In this document: positions 42,976-51,493 of the stretch, piece after piece | Numbering within the stretch: the first letter of the stretch is position 1 | How the letters are laid out: every line of letters starts with the position of its first letter | Origin: Micromonospora costi | GTDB lineage: Bacteria; Actinomycetota; Actinomycetes; Mycobacteriales; Micromonosporaceae | Direction of reading: 5' to 3' | Assembly: GCF_003626655.1 (NCBI RefSeq) | Contig: NZ_RBAN01000002.1 | Coordinates: forward strand, 744,001-808,000 | DNA: 64,000 bases | Translations under genes and position numbers: made by a program | Notes under the pieces: model-generated | Told to the model about the DNA's origin: nothing | Database searches by the model: none | Seen by the model: only the letters and a program-made list of their open reading frames with translations

Positions 42976-43052
42976 TGATCGACTCGACTTCCTTGAAGTC
43001 GCGCTGTCGAGACGGGCGGGACACCGCGACTTCCTGGAACCGGAGTCGATCA
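42976..43052. repeat. Family-B palindrome, copy 3
   Basis: This is the near-duplicate of 42440-42516 on the other side of the minisatellite, suggesting the block between them could be framed by a mobile or recombining element. Confidence 0.85.
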
Positions 43053-43183
43053 ATCGGCTCGGCGGGGTGCCACCCCGCCCGCGGCAGCGGTCCTGTCGGT
43101 GGGGCGTGCCAAACTACACGGGAGTGATTCAGCCACCGCCACGGCGGCACCGCCGGCGGTCGGGAGCGCGAGAGGAGACGCCC

Positions 43184-43387
43184 GTGACGGACCGCGAGCT
43201 CTACTGCGACGTTTGCGAGGGCGTGCAGCCGTTCGAGGCGCCGCCGTGCGCCGACGGCCACGGCGCCGACTGCCCCGAGCTGATCTGCACCGGGTGCGGC
43301 GCCGCCGTGCTGATCGCGACCTTCGCCTTTCACGCTCCCCGGCTCCGCGCCCGCCCCCGCCCGCCGGCCCACCGCCGCGCCGCCTGA
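43184..43387 (+). CDS. Small zinc-ribbon protein (67 aa)
   Basis: The product begins MTDRELYCDVCEGVQPFEAPPCADGHG and continues with a second pair (LICTGCGAAVLIATFAF), four cysteines in two CxxC-type knuckles, with an Arg/Pro-rich tail. Zinc binding is predicted. Its start, GTG at 43184, has GAGGAG with 6 nt spacing, which supports a real gene in a repeat-filled region. I recognise no named family. Confidence 0.72.
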   Translation: MTDRELYCDVCEGVQPFEAPPCADGHGADCPELICTGCGAAVLIATFAFHAPRLRARPRPPAHRRAA

Positions 43388-44102
43388 GGCGACCCGACCC
43401 CGCGAGCTCCGCGTCACCACCGCCGGCCGCGCAGCCCGCATCCCCGACGCCCCTGGGCCACCGCCGCCCGCGTCACCACCACCGGCCTGCGGCGATACTC
43501 CCCCGGCCGCCTGACGCGACCCGACCACCCGCCGGCCCACCGCCTGACCCGACCCCACCCGCCGGGCCCCGCCGCCTGACGCGACCGCCCCCGCCGCGCA
43601 TCACCACCTCCGGCCGTGCAGCGAGCGTCCCCGGACGCCCCTGGGCCACCGCCACCCCGCGTCACCACCACCGGCCGCGAAGCGAGCATCCCCAACGCCC
43701 GGACCACCGCCGTCCCACGTCGCCAACTGTGTGCGGCGAGCGTCCCCACCGCCCCCGCCTACCACCGCCTGACCCGACCCGAACACCCGCCGCCGCCCGT
43801 CGCCCGGCCGGCGGGCGCAGCGAGCATCCCCAACGCCCGGGCCACCGCCGCCTAGCGTCACCACCGCCAGCCCGGCGGCGAGCGTCCCCTGCCGGCTCAC
43901 CGCTGCGCCGCCTGACGCGACCCGACCACCCGCCACCCCGCCAGCACCGCCTGACCCGACCCCACCACCGCCGCGCCGCCTGACGCCCCCCGACGAACGC
44001 CCGGCCCCGCGCAGCGAGCATCCCCGCCCGCCCCCTCACATGACGAAAAGGCCCGCCTCCATCAGGAGGCGGGCCTTCGTCGTGGTCCGGTGTACGCCCG
44101 GG
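43388..44102. repeat. Degenerate 57-60-bp repeat array, gene-free
   Basis: At least six related units with a consensus like CGTCACCACC.CCGGCC..GCAGCGAGCATCCCC.ACGCCC..GCCACCGCC occur around 43411, 43595, 43658, 43780, 43854 and 44000, separated by CGCCTGACGCGACCCGACC segments. No gene is supported. The ctaF terminator (44048-44077) closes the region. Confidence 0.65.
44048..44077 (-). terminator. Terminator of the ctaC-ctaF operon
   Basis: A 13-bp stem (44048-44060 with 44065-44077, loop ATCA) lies after the ctaF stop, and the minus-strand 3' arm ends in TTTT, a classic intrinsic terminator. Confidence 0.88.
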
Positions 44103-44528
44103 TCAGTGCTCCGCGGTGCGCCGCGTACCGCTGTAGTACTCGAACAGGAGCCCGCAGGCGGCGAAGATGACGGCCACGAGGCCGGCGCCGAGCAGCCAGA
44201 ACTGCCAGAACACCAGGCCGAGGCCGGCCAGGGCGGCGGCGAGCGCCAGCCCGAACGGCCAGTAGCTGCCCGGGCTGAAGAAGCCGATCTCACCGGCGCC
44301 GTCGGCAATCTCCGCGTCCGCCCGGTCCTCCGGACGGAGGTCGATGCGGCGGGAGACGAACCAGAAGAAGCCGCCGCACATCGAGCAGAGCAGGAACGAC
44401 AGCAGCAGGGCCACGGTGCCGACCCACTCGATGCTGCCGCTCTCACCGGCCGTCCAGGCGCCGTAGAGGATGGTCGCGCCGGCGAGGAACGTCGCGATGA
44501 CGAGGAAGATCTTCCACTCGGTCTTCAT
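44103..44528 (-). CDS. ctaF: Actinobacterial cytochrome c oxidase subunit IV
   Basis: The 141-residue membrane protein has four transmembrane helices (FLVIATFLAGATILYGAW; LLLSFLLCSMCGGFFWFVS; LALAAALAGLGLVFWQFWLL; LVAVIFAACGLLFEYYSG), as expected of the actinobacterial subunit IV. It follows ctaC by 10 nt and shares its operon. It is required for aa3 oxidase assembly in mycobacteria as I recall, but no catalytic residues are involved. Confidence 0.93.
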   Translation of the reverse strand: MKTEWKIFLVIATFLAGATILYGAWTAGESGSIEWVGTVALLLSFLLCSMCGGFFWFVSRRIDLRPEDRADAEIADGAGEIGFFSPGSYWPFGLALAAALAGLGLVFWQFWLLGAGLVAVIFAACGLLFEYYSGTRRTAEH

Positions 44529-44538
44529 GCCCGCTCCC

Positions 44539-45510
44539 TCAGCTTCCCGAGCCGGCCGGAACGTCGTCCGGGTTGAAGTTGCTCTGCGTGCGCCGGGTCT
44601 CGAACGGCTTCGTGGTCTGCGCGTACGGGTCCTCGCCGATTGCGCTCAGCGCCTCCTGCGTGGTCTTGCCACCCTGCTTGGCCGCGAGGAACTGGTCGTA
44701 CTTCTCCGGCGACACGACGCGCAGCTCGAAGTTCATGAACGCGTGGTACGTGCCGCAGAGTTCCGCGCACCGGCCGACGTAGGCGCCCTCGGTCTCCAGG
44801 CTGGAGACCTCGAACACGTTGCGGATCTTGCCGGGGAAGACGTCGCGCTTGAACAGCAGCTCCGGCACCCAGAACGAGTGGATGACGTCCCGGCTGGTCT
44901 CCTCGAACCGGATGGACCGGTTGGTCGGCAGCACCAGGATCGGGATGACCTCGCTGGTGCCGAGCGTCGAGGCGACGGTGTTGGCGTCCCGGCCCTGGCC
45001 GTCGCGGTAGTTGAACTGCCAGTTCCACTTGAAGGCGACGACCTCGACGGTGACGTCCGGGTTCTTCGTCGTCTTGTTCACGTCCGTCTGCACGACCGCC
45101 GTGTAGTAGAACAGCACGGAGACGACGAGGATCGGCGCGATGGTGTAGAGGAACTCCATCGGCATGTTGTAGCGGGTCTGCACGGGCAGGTCGTTGCCCC
45201 GCTTCCGGTAACGCACCACGCACCAGAAGATCAGGCCCCAGACGAAGATGCCGACCGCGAGCGCCGCGATGCAGGACGCGATCCACAGGTCGTACATCCG
45301 GCGGGACTCGGCGGAGATCCCGCCCTGCGGCCAGCCGAAGCCGTGGAACGTCGCGCCGACGTCACAGCCCGTGAGCAGGACGAGCAGCGCCGCGCCGCCG
45401 AGACCGAGCCCGGCGATCCGACCAGCACCACGCCGCCGGCGCCCGCCGGCTCCTGGGGAAGCGCTGTGCCGTACGGCCGACGGCCGTACCTCCGAACTCC
45501 TTGCGACCAC
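44539..45510 (-). CDS. ctaC: Cytochrome c oxidase subunit II (lipoprotein)
   Basis: The 323-residue protein has a lipoprotein signal with lipobox LLTGCD near residue 48, two transmembrane helices, and the CuA binding loop CAELCGTYHAFM (about residue 250) with an upstream His in VIHSFWVPE. It receives electrons from QcrC and passes them to subunit I. The GTG at 45510 follows GGGAGGCAGG. Subunit I (ctaD) does not follow here, unlike in Streptomyces. The N-terminal 30 residues are unusually Arg/Ser-rich before the lipobox. Confidence 0.94.
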   Translation of the reverse strand: MVARSSEVRPSAVRHSASPGAGGRRRRGAGRIAGLGLGGAALLVLLTGCDVGATFHGFGWPQGGISAESRRMYDLWIASCIAALAVGIFVWGLIFWCVVRYRKRGNDLPVQTRYNMPMEFLYTIAPILVVSVLFYYTAVVQTDVNKTTKNPDVTVEVVAFKWNWQFNYRDGQGRDANTVASTLGTSEVIPILVLPTNRSIRFEETSRDVIHSFWVPELLFKRDVFPGKIRNVFEVSSLETEGAYVGRCAELCGTYHAFMNFELRVVSPEKYDQFLAAKQGGKTTQEALSAIGEDPYAQTTKPFETRRTQSNFNPDDVPAGSGS

Positions 45511-45693
45511 CTGGTCCTGCCTCCCTAGCGCGCCGCGGTGTCTGTCTTGTCCTGCCGGCCTCCGACCTGCGGAGCGACAGCACCGGCGGCAAAGGCGTCA
45601 CCGACGGTCGCAGATTACTCGACCATGACCGGCTGGACCGTGTTGGGGTCACTGTCCGCCCCCCAACGGGGGATCTTGACGCGTTCCGCGCGA

Positions 45694-45699
45694 TAGCGT
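45694..45699 (+). promoter_or_regulatory. -10 box (TAGCGT) for a leaderless cysteine-desulfurase transcript
   Basis: TAGCGT ends 8 nt before the GTG at 45708. No ribosome binding site is visible. Confidence 0.45.
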
Positions 45700-45707
45700 T
45701 GGCATCC

Positions 45708-46859
45708 GTGAGCGCTTCCCCGGTCTACCTGGACGCCGCCACGGCGGCGCCGCTGCACCCGGTCGCCCGACAGGCGCTGCTGGCCGCCCTCGACGACGGC
45801 TGGGCCGACCCGGGCAAGCTCTACACGCAGGCCCGCCGGGCACGCCAGCTGCTCGACGCGGCGCGGGCCGCGGCCGCCGAGACGCTGGGCGTACGCCCCG
45901 ACGAGTTGTCCTTCACCCCCAGCGGTACGGCCGCCGCGCACGCCGCCGTGCTGGGCGGCCTGGCGGGGCGGCGTCGCGTGGGCCGGCGGCTGGTGCACTC
46001 GGCCATCGAGCACTCGGCGGTGCTGCACGCGGCGGAACGGCACGTGGCCGACGGTGGCGAAGCGACCTCCGTACCCGTGGACCGGCTCGGCGGGCTGGAC
46101 GTGGACGTCTGGGCGGCCGCGGTGCGCGCGCCCGGTGTGGCGCTGGCCGCGCTGATCGCCGCCAGTCACGAGGTGGGGACGCTCCAGCCGGTGTCCGAGG
46201 CGGCCGCCGCGTGCGCCGACGCGGGGGTGCCGCTCTACGTCGACGCGGCGCAGGCGGTGGGCCGCGTCCCGGTGCCGGGCGGCTGGTCGGTGCTGAGCGC
46301 GAGCGCGCACAAGTGGGGCGGTCCGGCCGGGGTGGGGCTTCTCGTGGTCCGCAAGGGCACCCGGTGGGAGTCGCCCTATCCGGCCGACGAGCGGGAGTCG
46401 GGCCGTACGCCCGGCGCGCTGAACCTGCCCGCGGTCGTCGCCGCGGCGGCGAGCCTGCGCGCGGTGGCGGCCGACGCCGCGGCCGAGGCGGCCCGCCTGT
46501 CCCCACTGGTCGACCTGATCCGGTCGCGGGTGGCGGCGGAGGTGCCGGACGTCGAGGTGGTCGGCGACCCGGAGCGGCGGCTGCCGCACCTGGTCACGTT
46601 CTCCTGCCTGTACGTGGACGGCGAGGCGCTGCTGCACGCCCTGGACCGGCGGGGCTTCGCGGTCTCGTCCGGCTCGTCGTGCACCTCCTCGACGTTGCGC
46701 CCGTCGCACGTGCTGGAGGCGATGGGGGTGCTGTCGCACGGCAACGTACGGATCTCGCTGCACCGGGAGACGTCGGCGGCGGACGTGGAGCGGTTCCTCG
46801 CCGAGCTGCCCGGCATCGTGGCCGCGTTGCGGGCCGAGGCGGGGGTGGTGGGGCTGTGA
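45708..46859 (+). CDS. Cysteine desulfurase (NifS/SufS-type class V aminotransferase)
   Basis: The 383-residue enzyme has a fold type I PLP domain: TPSGTAAAHAAVLGG, the phosphate-binding VDAAQAVGRVPVPG, the Schiff-base lysine in ASAHKWGGPAGVGLL (about residue 205), and the sulfur-accepting cysteine SSGSSCTSSTLRPSHV (about 325). It removes sulfur from cysteine as a persulfide and passes it on. The coupled tusA gene is the obvious acceptor. The GTG at 45708 is leaderless. In many homologues the gene lies beside iscU or tRNA-thiolation genes; here it lies between ctaC and the tusA-type gene. Confidence 0.9.
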   Translation: MSASPVYLDAATAAPLHPVARQALLAALDDGWADPGKLYTQARRARQLLDAARAAAAETLGVRPDELSFTPSGTAAAHAAVLGGLAGRRRVGRRLVHSAIEHSAVLHAAERHVADGGEATSVPVDRLGGLDVDVWAAAVRAPGVALAALIAASHEVGTLQPVSEAAAACADAGVPLYVDAAQAVGRVPVPGGWSVLSASAHKWGGPAGVGLLVVRKGTRWESPYPADERESGRTPGALNLPAVVAAAASLRAVAADAAAEAARLSPLVDLIRSRVAAEVPDVEVVGDPERRLPHLVTFSCLYVDGEALLHALDRRGFAVSSGSSCTSSTLRPSHVLEAMGVLSHGNVRISLHRETSAADVERFLAELPGIVAALRAEAGVVGL

Positions 46860-47089
46860 CGATGCCGGACGAGGTGCTGGACTGCCGGGGTCAACGCTGC
46901 CCGCTGCCGGTGATCGCGGTGGCCCGGCGGATGCCGGAGCTGCCGGTCGGCACGGTGGTGCGGGTGCTGGCCGACGACCCGGCGGCGGCCGTGGACATCC
47001 CGGCCTGGTGCCGCATGCGCGGCCAGGAGTTCCTGGGCACGGTGACCGGGCCCGACGGCCCCGCGTACGACGTCCGCCGCCACCACTGA
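46856..47089 (+). CDS. TusA-family sulfurtransferase
   Basis: The 77-residue protein contains the family motif LDCRGQRCPLPVIAVAR (CPxP, about residue 15) with the active Cys, and matches the usual TusA length. It carries a persulfide from cysteine desulfurase to acceptors such as tRNA or molybdenum-cofactor enzymes. Its GTG at 46856 overlaps the desulfurase stop (GTGA), so the pair forms one sulfur-relay unit; a start at ATG 46862 is equally possible. Confidence 0.9.
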   Translation: MTMPDEVLDCRGQRCPLPVIAVARRMPELPVGTVVRVLADDPAAAVDIPAWCRMRGQEFLGTVTGPDGPAYDVRRHH

Positions 47090-47103
47090 CCTGCCACCAC
47101 TGA

Positions 47104-47185
47104 CCCCCGCGATCTTGCACTTTGTGCCCCGACGAACCGGGACAACTGCCGCAAACCAAGGGCAGAAACTGCAAGATCGCGGGGG
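47104..47185. repeat. Family-A intergenic palindrome, copy 2
   Basis: The arms CCCCCGCGATCTTGCA (47104-47119) and TGCAAGATCGCGGGGG (47170-47185) are 16-bp perfect inverted repeats. It lies between the converging tusA-type and carbohydrate-kinase genes, matching copy 1 at 4984-5060. Confidence 0.9.
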
Positions 47186-47206
47186 TGGGGGGCGGGGGGT
47201 GATGGG

Positions 47207-48220
<1,014 letters not shown>

Positions 48221-48292
48221 CTACCGGGCCGGCAACCGTACGGCCTCCGGTCGGTCGTACCACGGCCATCCCCCGGAAACCGGGACGCAAAC

Positions 48293-48329
48293 GGCGACGG
48301 GGCCGCCCACCAGGGGCGGCCCCGTCGCC
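48293..48329 (-). terminator. Hairpin terminator after the Fe-S carrier gene
   Basis: A perfect 16-bp stem (48293-48308 with 48314-48329, loop ACCAG) sits 19 nt downstream of the stop at 48348 on the minus strand. Confidence 0.85.
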
Positions 48330-48347
48330 GATGACGCGGAGGTCGAC

Positions 48348-48716
48348 TCAGCTGAAGGAGTCGCCGCAGGCGCAGGAGTTGCCCGCGTTCGGGTTGTCGA
48401 TCGTGAAGCCCTGGGCGTCGATCCGGTCGGCGAAGTCGATCGTGGCGCCGGTCAGGTAGGGGGCGCTCATCCGGTCGACGACGACCTCGACACCGCCGAA
48501 GTCGGAGACGATGTCACCGTCGAGCGACCGCTCGTCGAAGAACAGCTGGTACCGCAGGCCGGAACAGCCGCCCGGCTGCACCGCGACGCGGAGCCGCAGG
48601 TCGTCGCGGCCCTCCTGCTCGATCAGGGCCTTGACCTTCTGCGCCGCGACGTCGGTGAGGACGACGGTGGTAGGGGCCTTGGCCTCGGTCGACTCGGTCT
48701 GCGCTGGCGTGGTCAC
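48348..48716 (-). CDS. A-type iron-sulfur cluster carrier (ErpA/HesB family)
   Basis: The 122-residue protein has the three conserved cysteines for cluster binding: GGCSGLRYQLFFDE (about residue 50) and SCACGDSF at the C-terminus, with the VVVDRMSAPYLTGATIDF core between. It delivers Fe-S clusters to apo-enzymes; nadA downstream is one such enzyme. Its N-terminal 20 residues are a low-complexity Thr/Glu/Ala tail. The M. tuberculosis homologue Rv2204c has the same neighbour order. The GTG at 48716 has GGGAGA. Confidence 0.93.
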   Translation of the reverse strand: MTTPAQTESTEAKAPTTVVLTDVAAQKVKALIEQEGRDDLRLRVAVQPGGCSGLRYQLFFDERSLDGDIVSDFGGVEVVVDRMSAPYLTGATIDFADRIDAQGFTIDNPNAGNSCACGDSFS

Positions 48717-48879
48717 GTGGAATTCTCCCTGCGCGCGATGGTGTGGTCGTCCCGACCAACGTCACCCGCCGGTCAGCGATTCCCACTGTGGTCCAATTTC
48801 TGATTGTAGGCCGCTTCCGGCGCCCTGACCCGCTGACGTGACCTCGGGGTCGTCCCGCGCGGCGCGCGTCACACCCCGG

Positions 48880-50013
48880 TCACCGGCTCCACTGCCGCGC
48901 CAGCCGGGCGCCCAGCTCGCGCAGACCCTCGGCGGGCCGGCCGAGCGCCGCCGCCAGGCCACGCTCCGCACCCCCGAAGTGCTCCACGAGGCTGTACGCG
49001 TCGGTCACACCGGCCGCCGCGGCCTCCCGCCGGCCGGTGCTCACCTGCCCGGCGAGCACCACGCACGGCAGCCCCCGGTCCCGGGCGGCGCCGGCCACCC
49101 CGGCGACCACCTTGCCGCGCAGCGACTGGTGGTCGAAGGAGCCCTCCCCGGTGATCACGAGGTCGGCGTCGTCGAGCGCGGCGTCCAGGTCGATGGCCCG
49201 GGTCACCAGGCCGATGCCGGACTCGCAGCGACCGCCGAGGGCGAGGATCGCGGCGCCGATGCCGCCCGCGGCCCCGCCGCCCGGGAGCGTGCCCAACGGT
49301 GTGGGGCACCCGGGCAGGTCCCGTTCCAGCACGGCCGCGAAGCGTTCGAGCGCGGCGTCCAGCAGCAGCACGTCGGCCCGGTCGGCGCCCTTCTGGGGGC
49401 CGAACACGTTGCTGGCGCCGTGCAGGCCGAGCAGCGGGTTGTCGACGTCCGTGGCGGCGACCGGCAGCGCGCCGCGCAGCCGGGGGGCGCCGTCGAGCGC
49501 CTCGACGGCGGCCAGCGCGGCCCCGCCGTACGGGAGGGCGCTGCCCACCCCATCGAGCGGGGTGACGCCGAGCGCGGTGAGCATGCCGGCGCCGCCGTCG
49601 TTGGTGGCCGAGCCGCCCAGCCCGATCACCACGGTCCGCGCGCCCCGCTCGACGGCGGCCGCGACCAGCAGCCCCAGACCGAACGAGGTGGTCACCGTCG
49701 GGTCCCGCTCCTCCGGCGTCAGCAGGTGCAGGCCGCACGCCTGGGCGCTCTCCAGGTACGCCGTGCCGTCGCCGGTGAGCAGGATCTCACCGCTGGCCGG
49801 GCGGCCGAGCGGATCGACCGTCGGCACCGTCACCCGGTGGCCGTCCAGCGCGTCGGCGAGCACGTCGACGAAGCCGGGACCGCCGTCGGCGAGCGGCCGG
49901 ATCACCAGGTCGTCACGGTCGGTCACCTGACGCCAACCGTCGGCCACGGCGGCGGCCACCTCGGGGGCGGGCAGGGTGCCGGCGAACTTGTCCGGGCAGA
50001 GCAGCACGCGCAT
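48880..50013 (-). CDS. glxK: Glycerate kinase
   Basis: The product (377 aa) begins MRVLLCPDKFAGTLPAPEVA and contains ADGGPGFVDVLADALDG, VIGLGGSATNDGGAGMLTALG and DLVITGEGSFDHQSLRGKV, the glycerate kinase family 2 signatures, with the active-site Asp/Lys in the N-terminal loop. It phosphorylates glycerate. The ATG at 50013 fits family length; an open extension to 50124 runs into the divergent nadA leader. The gene lies next to Fe-S carrier and adenosine-kinase-like genes as in M. tuberculosis (Rv2205c). Confidence 0.9.
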   Translation of the reverse strand: MRVLLCPDKFAGTLPAPEVAAAVADGWRQVTDRDDLVIRPLADGGPGFVDVLADALDGHRVTVPTVDPLGRPASGEILLTGDGTAYLESAQACGLHLLTPEERDPTVTTSFGLGLLVAAAVERGARTVVIGLGGSATNDGGAGMLTALGVTPLDGVGSALPYGGAALAAVEALDGAPRLRGALPVAATDVDNPLLGLHGASNVFGPQKGADRADVLLLDAALERFAAVLERDLPGCPTPLGTLPGGGAAGGIGAAILALGGRCESGIGLVTRAIDLDAALDDADLVITGEGSFDHQSLRGKVVAGVAGAARDRGLPCVVLAGQVSTGRREAAAAGVTDAYSLVEHFGGAERGLAAALGRPAEGLRELGARLARQWSR

Positions 50014-50072
50014 GCCGAGCAGTGTGGCAGCACACATCGCGGGCGGCTGCGCCGCGCCCGCGCTGTGGGACC

Positions 50073-51281
50073 ATGGAGGGCGTGACTTCGACCTGGGTGG
50101 AACCCTCCAACACCGCGACGGCACTGCTGCTGCTCGGCCGGGGCAGCGACCCGGCGGCCGAGCGTGGCGTCGAATGTCCGGGCGACCTGCCGGCGCCCAG
50201 CGACCCGGATCTCGTGGCGCGGGCGGCGGCCGCCAAGGCGGCGCTGGGCAGCAAGGTGTTCGTGCTGGGCCACCACTACCAACGCGACGAGGTGATCCAG
50301 TTCGCCGACGTCACCGGCGACTCGTTCAAGCTGGCCCGGGAGGCGGCGGCCCGGCCGGACGCGGAGTACATCGTCTTCTGCGGTGTGCACTTCATGGCCG
50401 AGAGCGCCGACATCCTCACCTCGGACGCCCAGAAGGTGGTCCTGCCCGACCTGGCGGCCGGCTGTTCGATGGCCGACATGGCGGTCCTCGGTCAGGTCGA
50501 GGCGGCGTGGGACGTGCTCAGCGAGCTGGGCCTGGGCGAGCAGACGGTCCCCGTGACGTACATGAACTCGTCGGCCGACATCAAGGGTTTCGTCGGCCGG
50601 CACGGTGGCGTGGTGTGCACCTCGTCCAACGCCAAGCGCGCGCTGGACTGGGCGTTCGAGCAGGGCTCGAAGGTGCTGTTCCTGCCCGACCAGCACCTCG
50701 GCCGCAACACGGCGGTGCTGGAGATGGGCTACTCGCTGGACGACTGCGTCCTGTACGACCCGCACAAGCCGAACGGCGGGCTGACCCCGCAGCAGCTGCG
50801 CGACGCGAAGATGATCCTCTGGCGCGGGCACTGCTCCGTGCACGGCCGCTTCACGCTGGACAGCGTCAACGACGTCCGCGAGCGGGTCCCGGGGGTGAAC
50901 GTGCTGGTCCACCCGGAGTGCCGGCACGAGGTGGTCACGGCCGCCGACTACGTGGGCTCGACCGAGTACATCATCAAGACCATCGAGGCGGCGCCGGCCG
51001 GCTCGGCCTGGGCCGTCGGCACCGAGCTCAACCTGGTGCGCCGGCTGGCGCTGGCCCACCCGGACAAGCAGATCATGTTCCTCGACAGGGCGGTCTGCTA
51101 CTGCTCGACCATGAACCGGATCGACCTGCCGCACCTGGTGTGGGCGCTGGAGGAACTGGTGGCCGGCCGGGTGGTGAACCAGATCACCGTGGACGCCGAC
51201 ACCGCCCGTCACGCCCGCGCCGCGCTGGACCAGATGCTCGCGCTTCCCGGTGCCGACACTCCGGCGCCGAGCGCCGCGTGA
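50073..51281 (+). CDS. nadA: Quinolinate synthase
   Basis: The 402-residue enzyme condenses iminoaspartate and dihydroxyacetone phosphate to quinolinate for NAD synthesis. It needs one [4Fe-4S] cluster; the three conserved cysteines are seen in FCGVHFMAESADIL, WRGHCSVHGRF and LDRAVCYCSTMNRID. The VFVLGHHYQRDEVIQFAD start of the fold is at about residue 52. The start is uncertain: ATG at 50073, GTG at 50082 and further upstream options are all in frame. It is divergent from glxK with 59 bp between starts, so they share a promoter region. Confidence 0.9.
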   Translation: MEGVTSTWVEPSNTATALLLLGRGSDPAAERGVECPGDLPAPSDPDLVARAAAAKAALGSKVFVLGHHYQRDEVIQFADVTGDSFKLAREAAARPDAEYIVFCGVHFMAESADILTSDAQKVVLPDLAAGCSMADMAVLGQVEAAWDVLSELGLGEQTVPVTYMNSSADIKGFVGRHGGVVCTSSNAKRALDWAFEQGSKVLFLPDQHLGRNTAVLEMGYSLDDCVLYDPHKPNGGLTPQQLRDAKMILWRGHCSVHGRFTLDSVNDVRERVPGVNVLVHPECRHEVVTAADYVGSTEYIIKTIEAAPAGSAWAVGTELNLVRRLALAHPDKQIMFLDRAVCYCSTMNRIDLPHLVWALEELVAGRVVNQITVDADTARHARAALDQMLALPGADTPAPSAA

Positions 51282-51374
51282 TCACGCTGAGTAGCGCCCT
51301 TGATACCCAATAGTGCCGGATCACCCAATTAACACTCTGCGGGTGGTGTGACCGGTTCCATTCTCGTCACTGAG

Positions 51375-51380
51375 GACTAT
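51375..51380 (+). promoter_or_regulatory. Putative -10 box (TATGCT) for murA
   Basis: TATGCT in the 212-bp gap before murA is an AT-rich match with no obvious -35 element. A roughly 110-nt leader would follow, ending in GGAGG before TTG 51494. Confidence 0.35.
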
Positions 51381-51493
51381 GCTGCCGGAGCAACGACGCA
51401 GGCGGTCCGTTTCGACATGGCCGCATCCGGGGTAGCGGTGAGCATCGTGGGCCCCACCATCAACACGGCAGCACCGACGCGCTGGAGGTTGCG

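Larger units (their letters stand above)
42077..43183. other. Gene-free repeat island between trpD and the small zinc-ribbon gene
   Basis: Roughly 1.1 kb has no supported gene. It contains a CTCTTG-rich direct repeat (42085-42340), two family-B palindromes (42440-42516, 42976-43052), one family-B' palindrome (42534-42610), and an 18-bp minisatellite (42724-42918). Short open frames through the repeats are artefacts of repeat periodicity. Confidence 0.7.

Noticed and set aside
43388..44040. Possible CRISPR-like array
   Set aside because: Units are degenerate, have no constant repeat with unique spacers, and no cas genes are nearby. The 18-bp array at 42724 also has no spacers.
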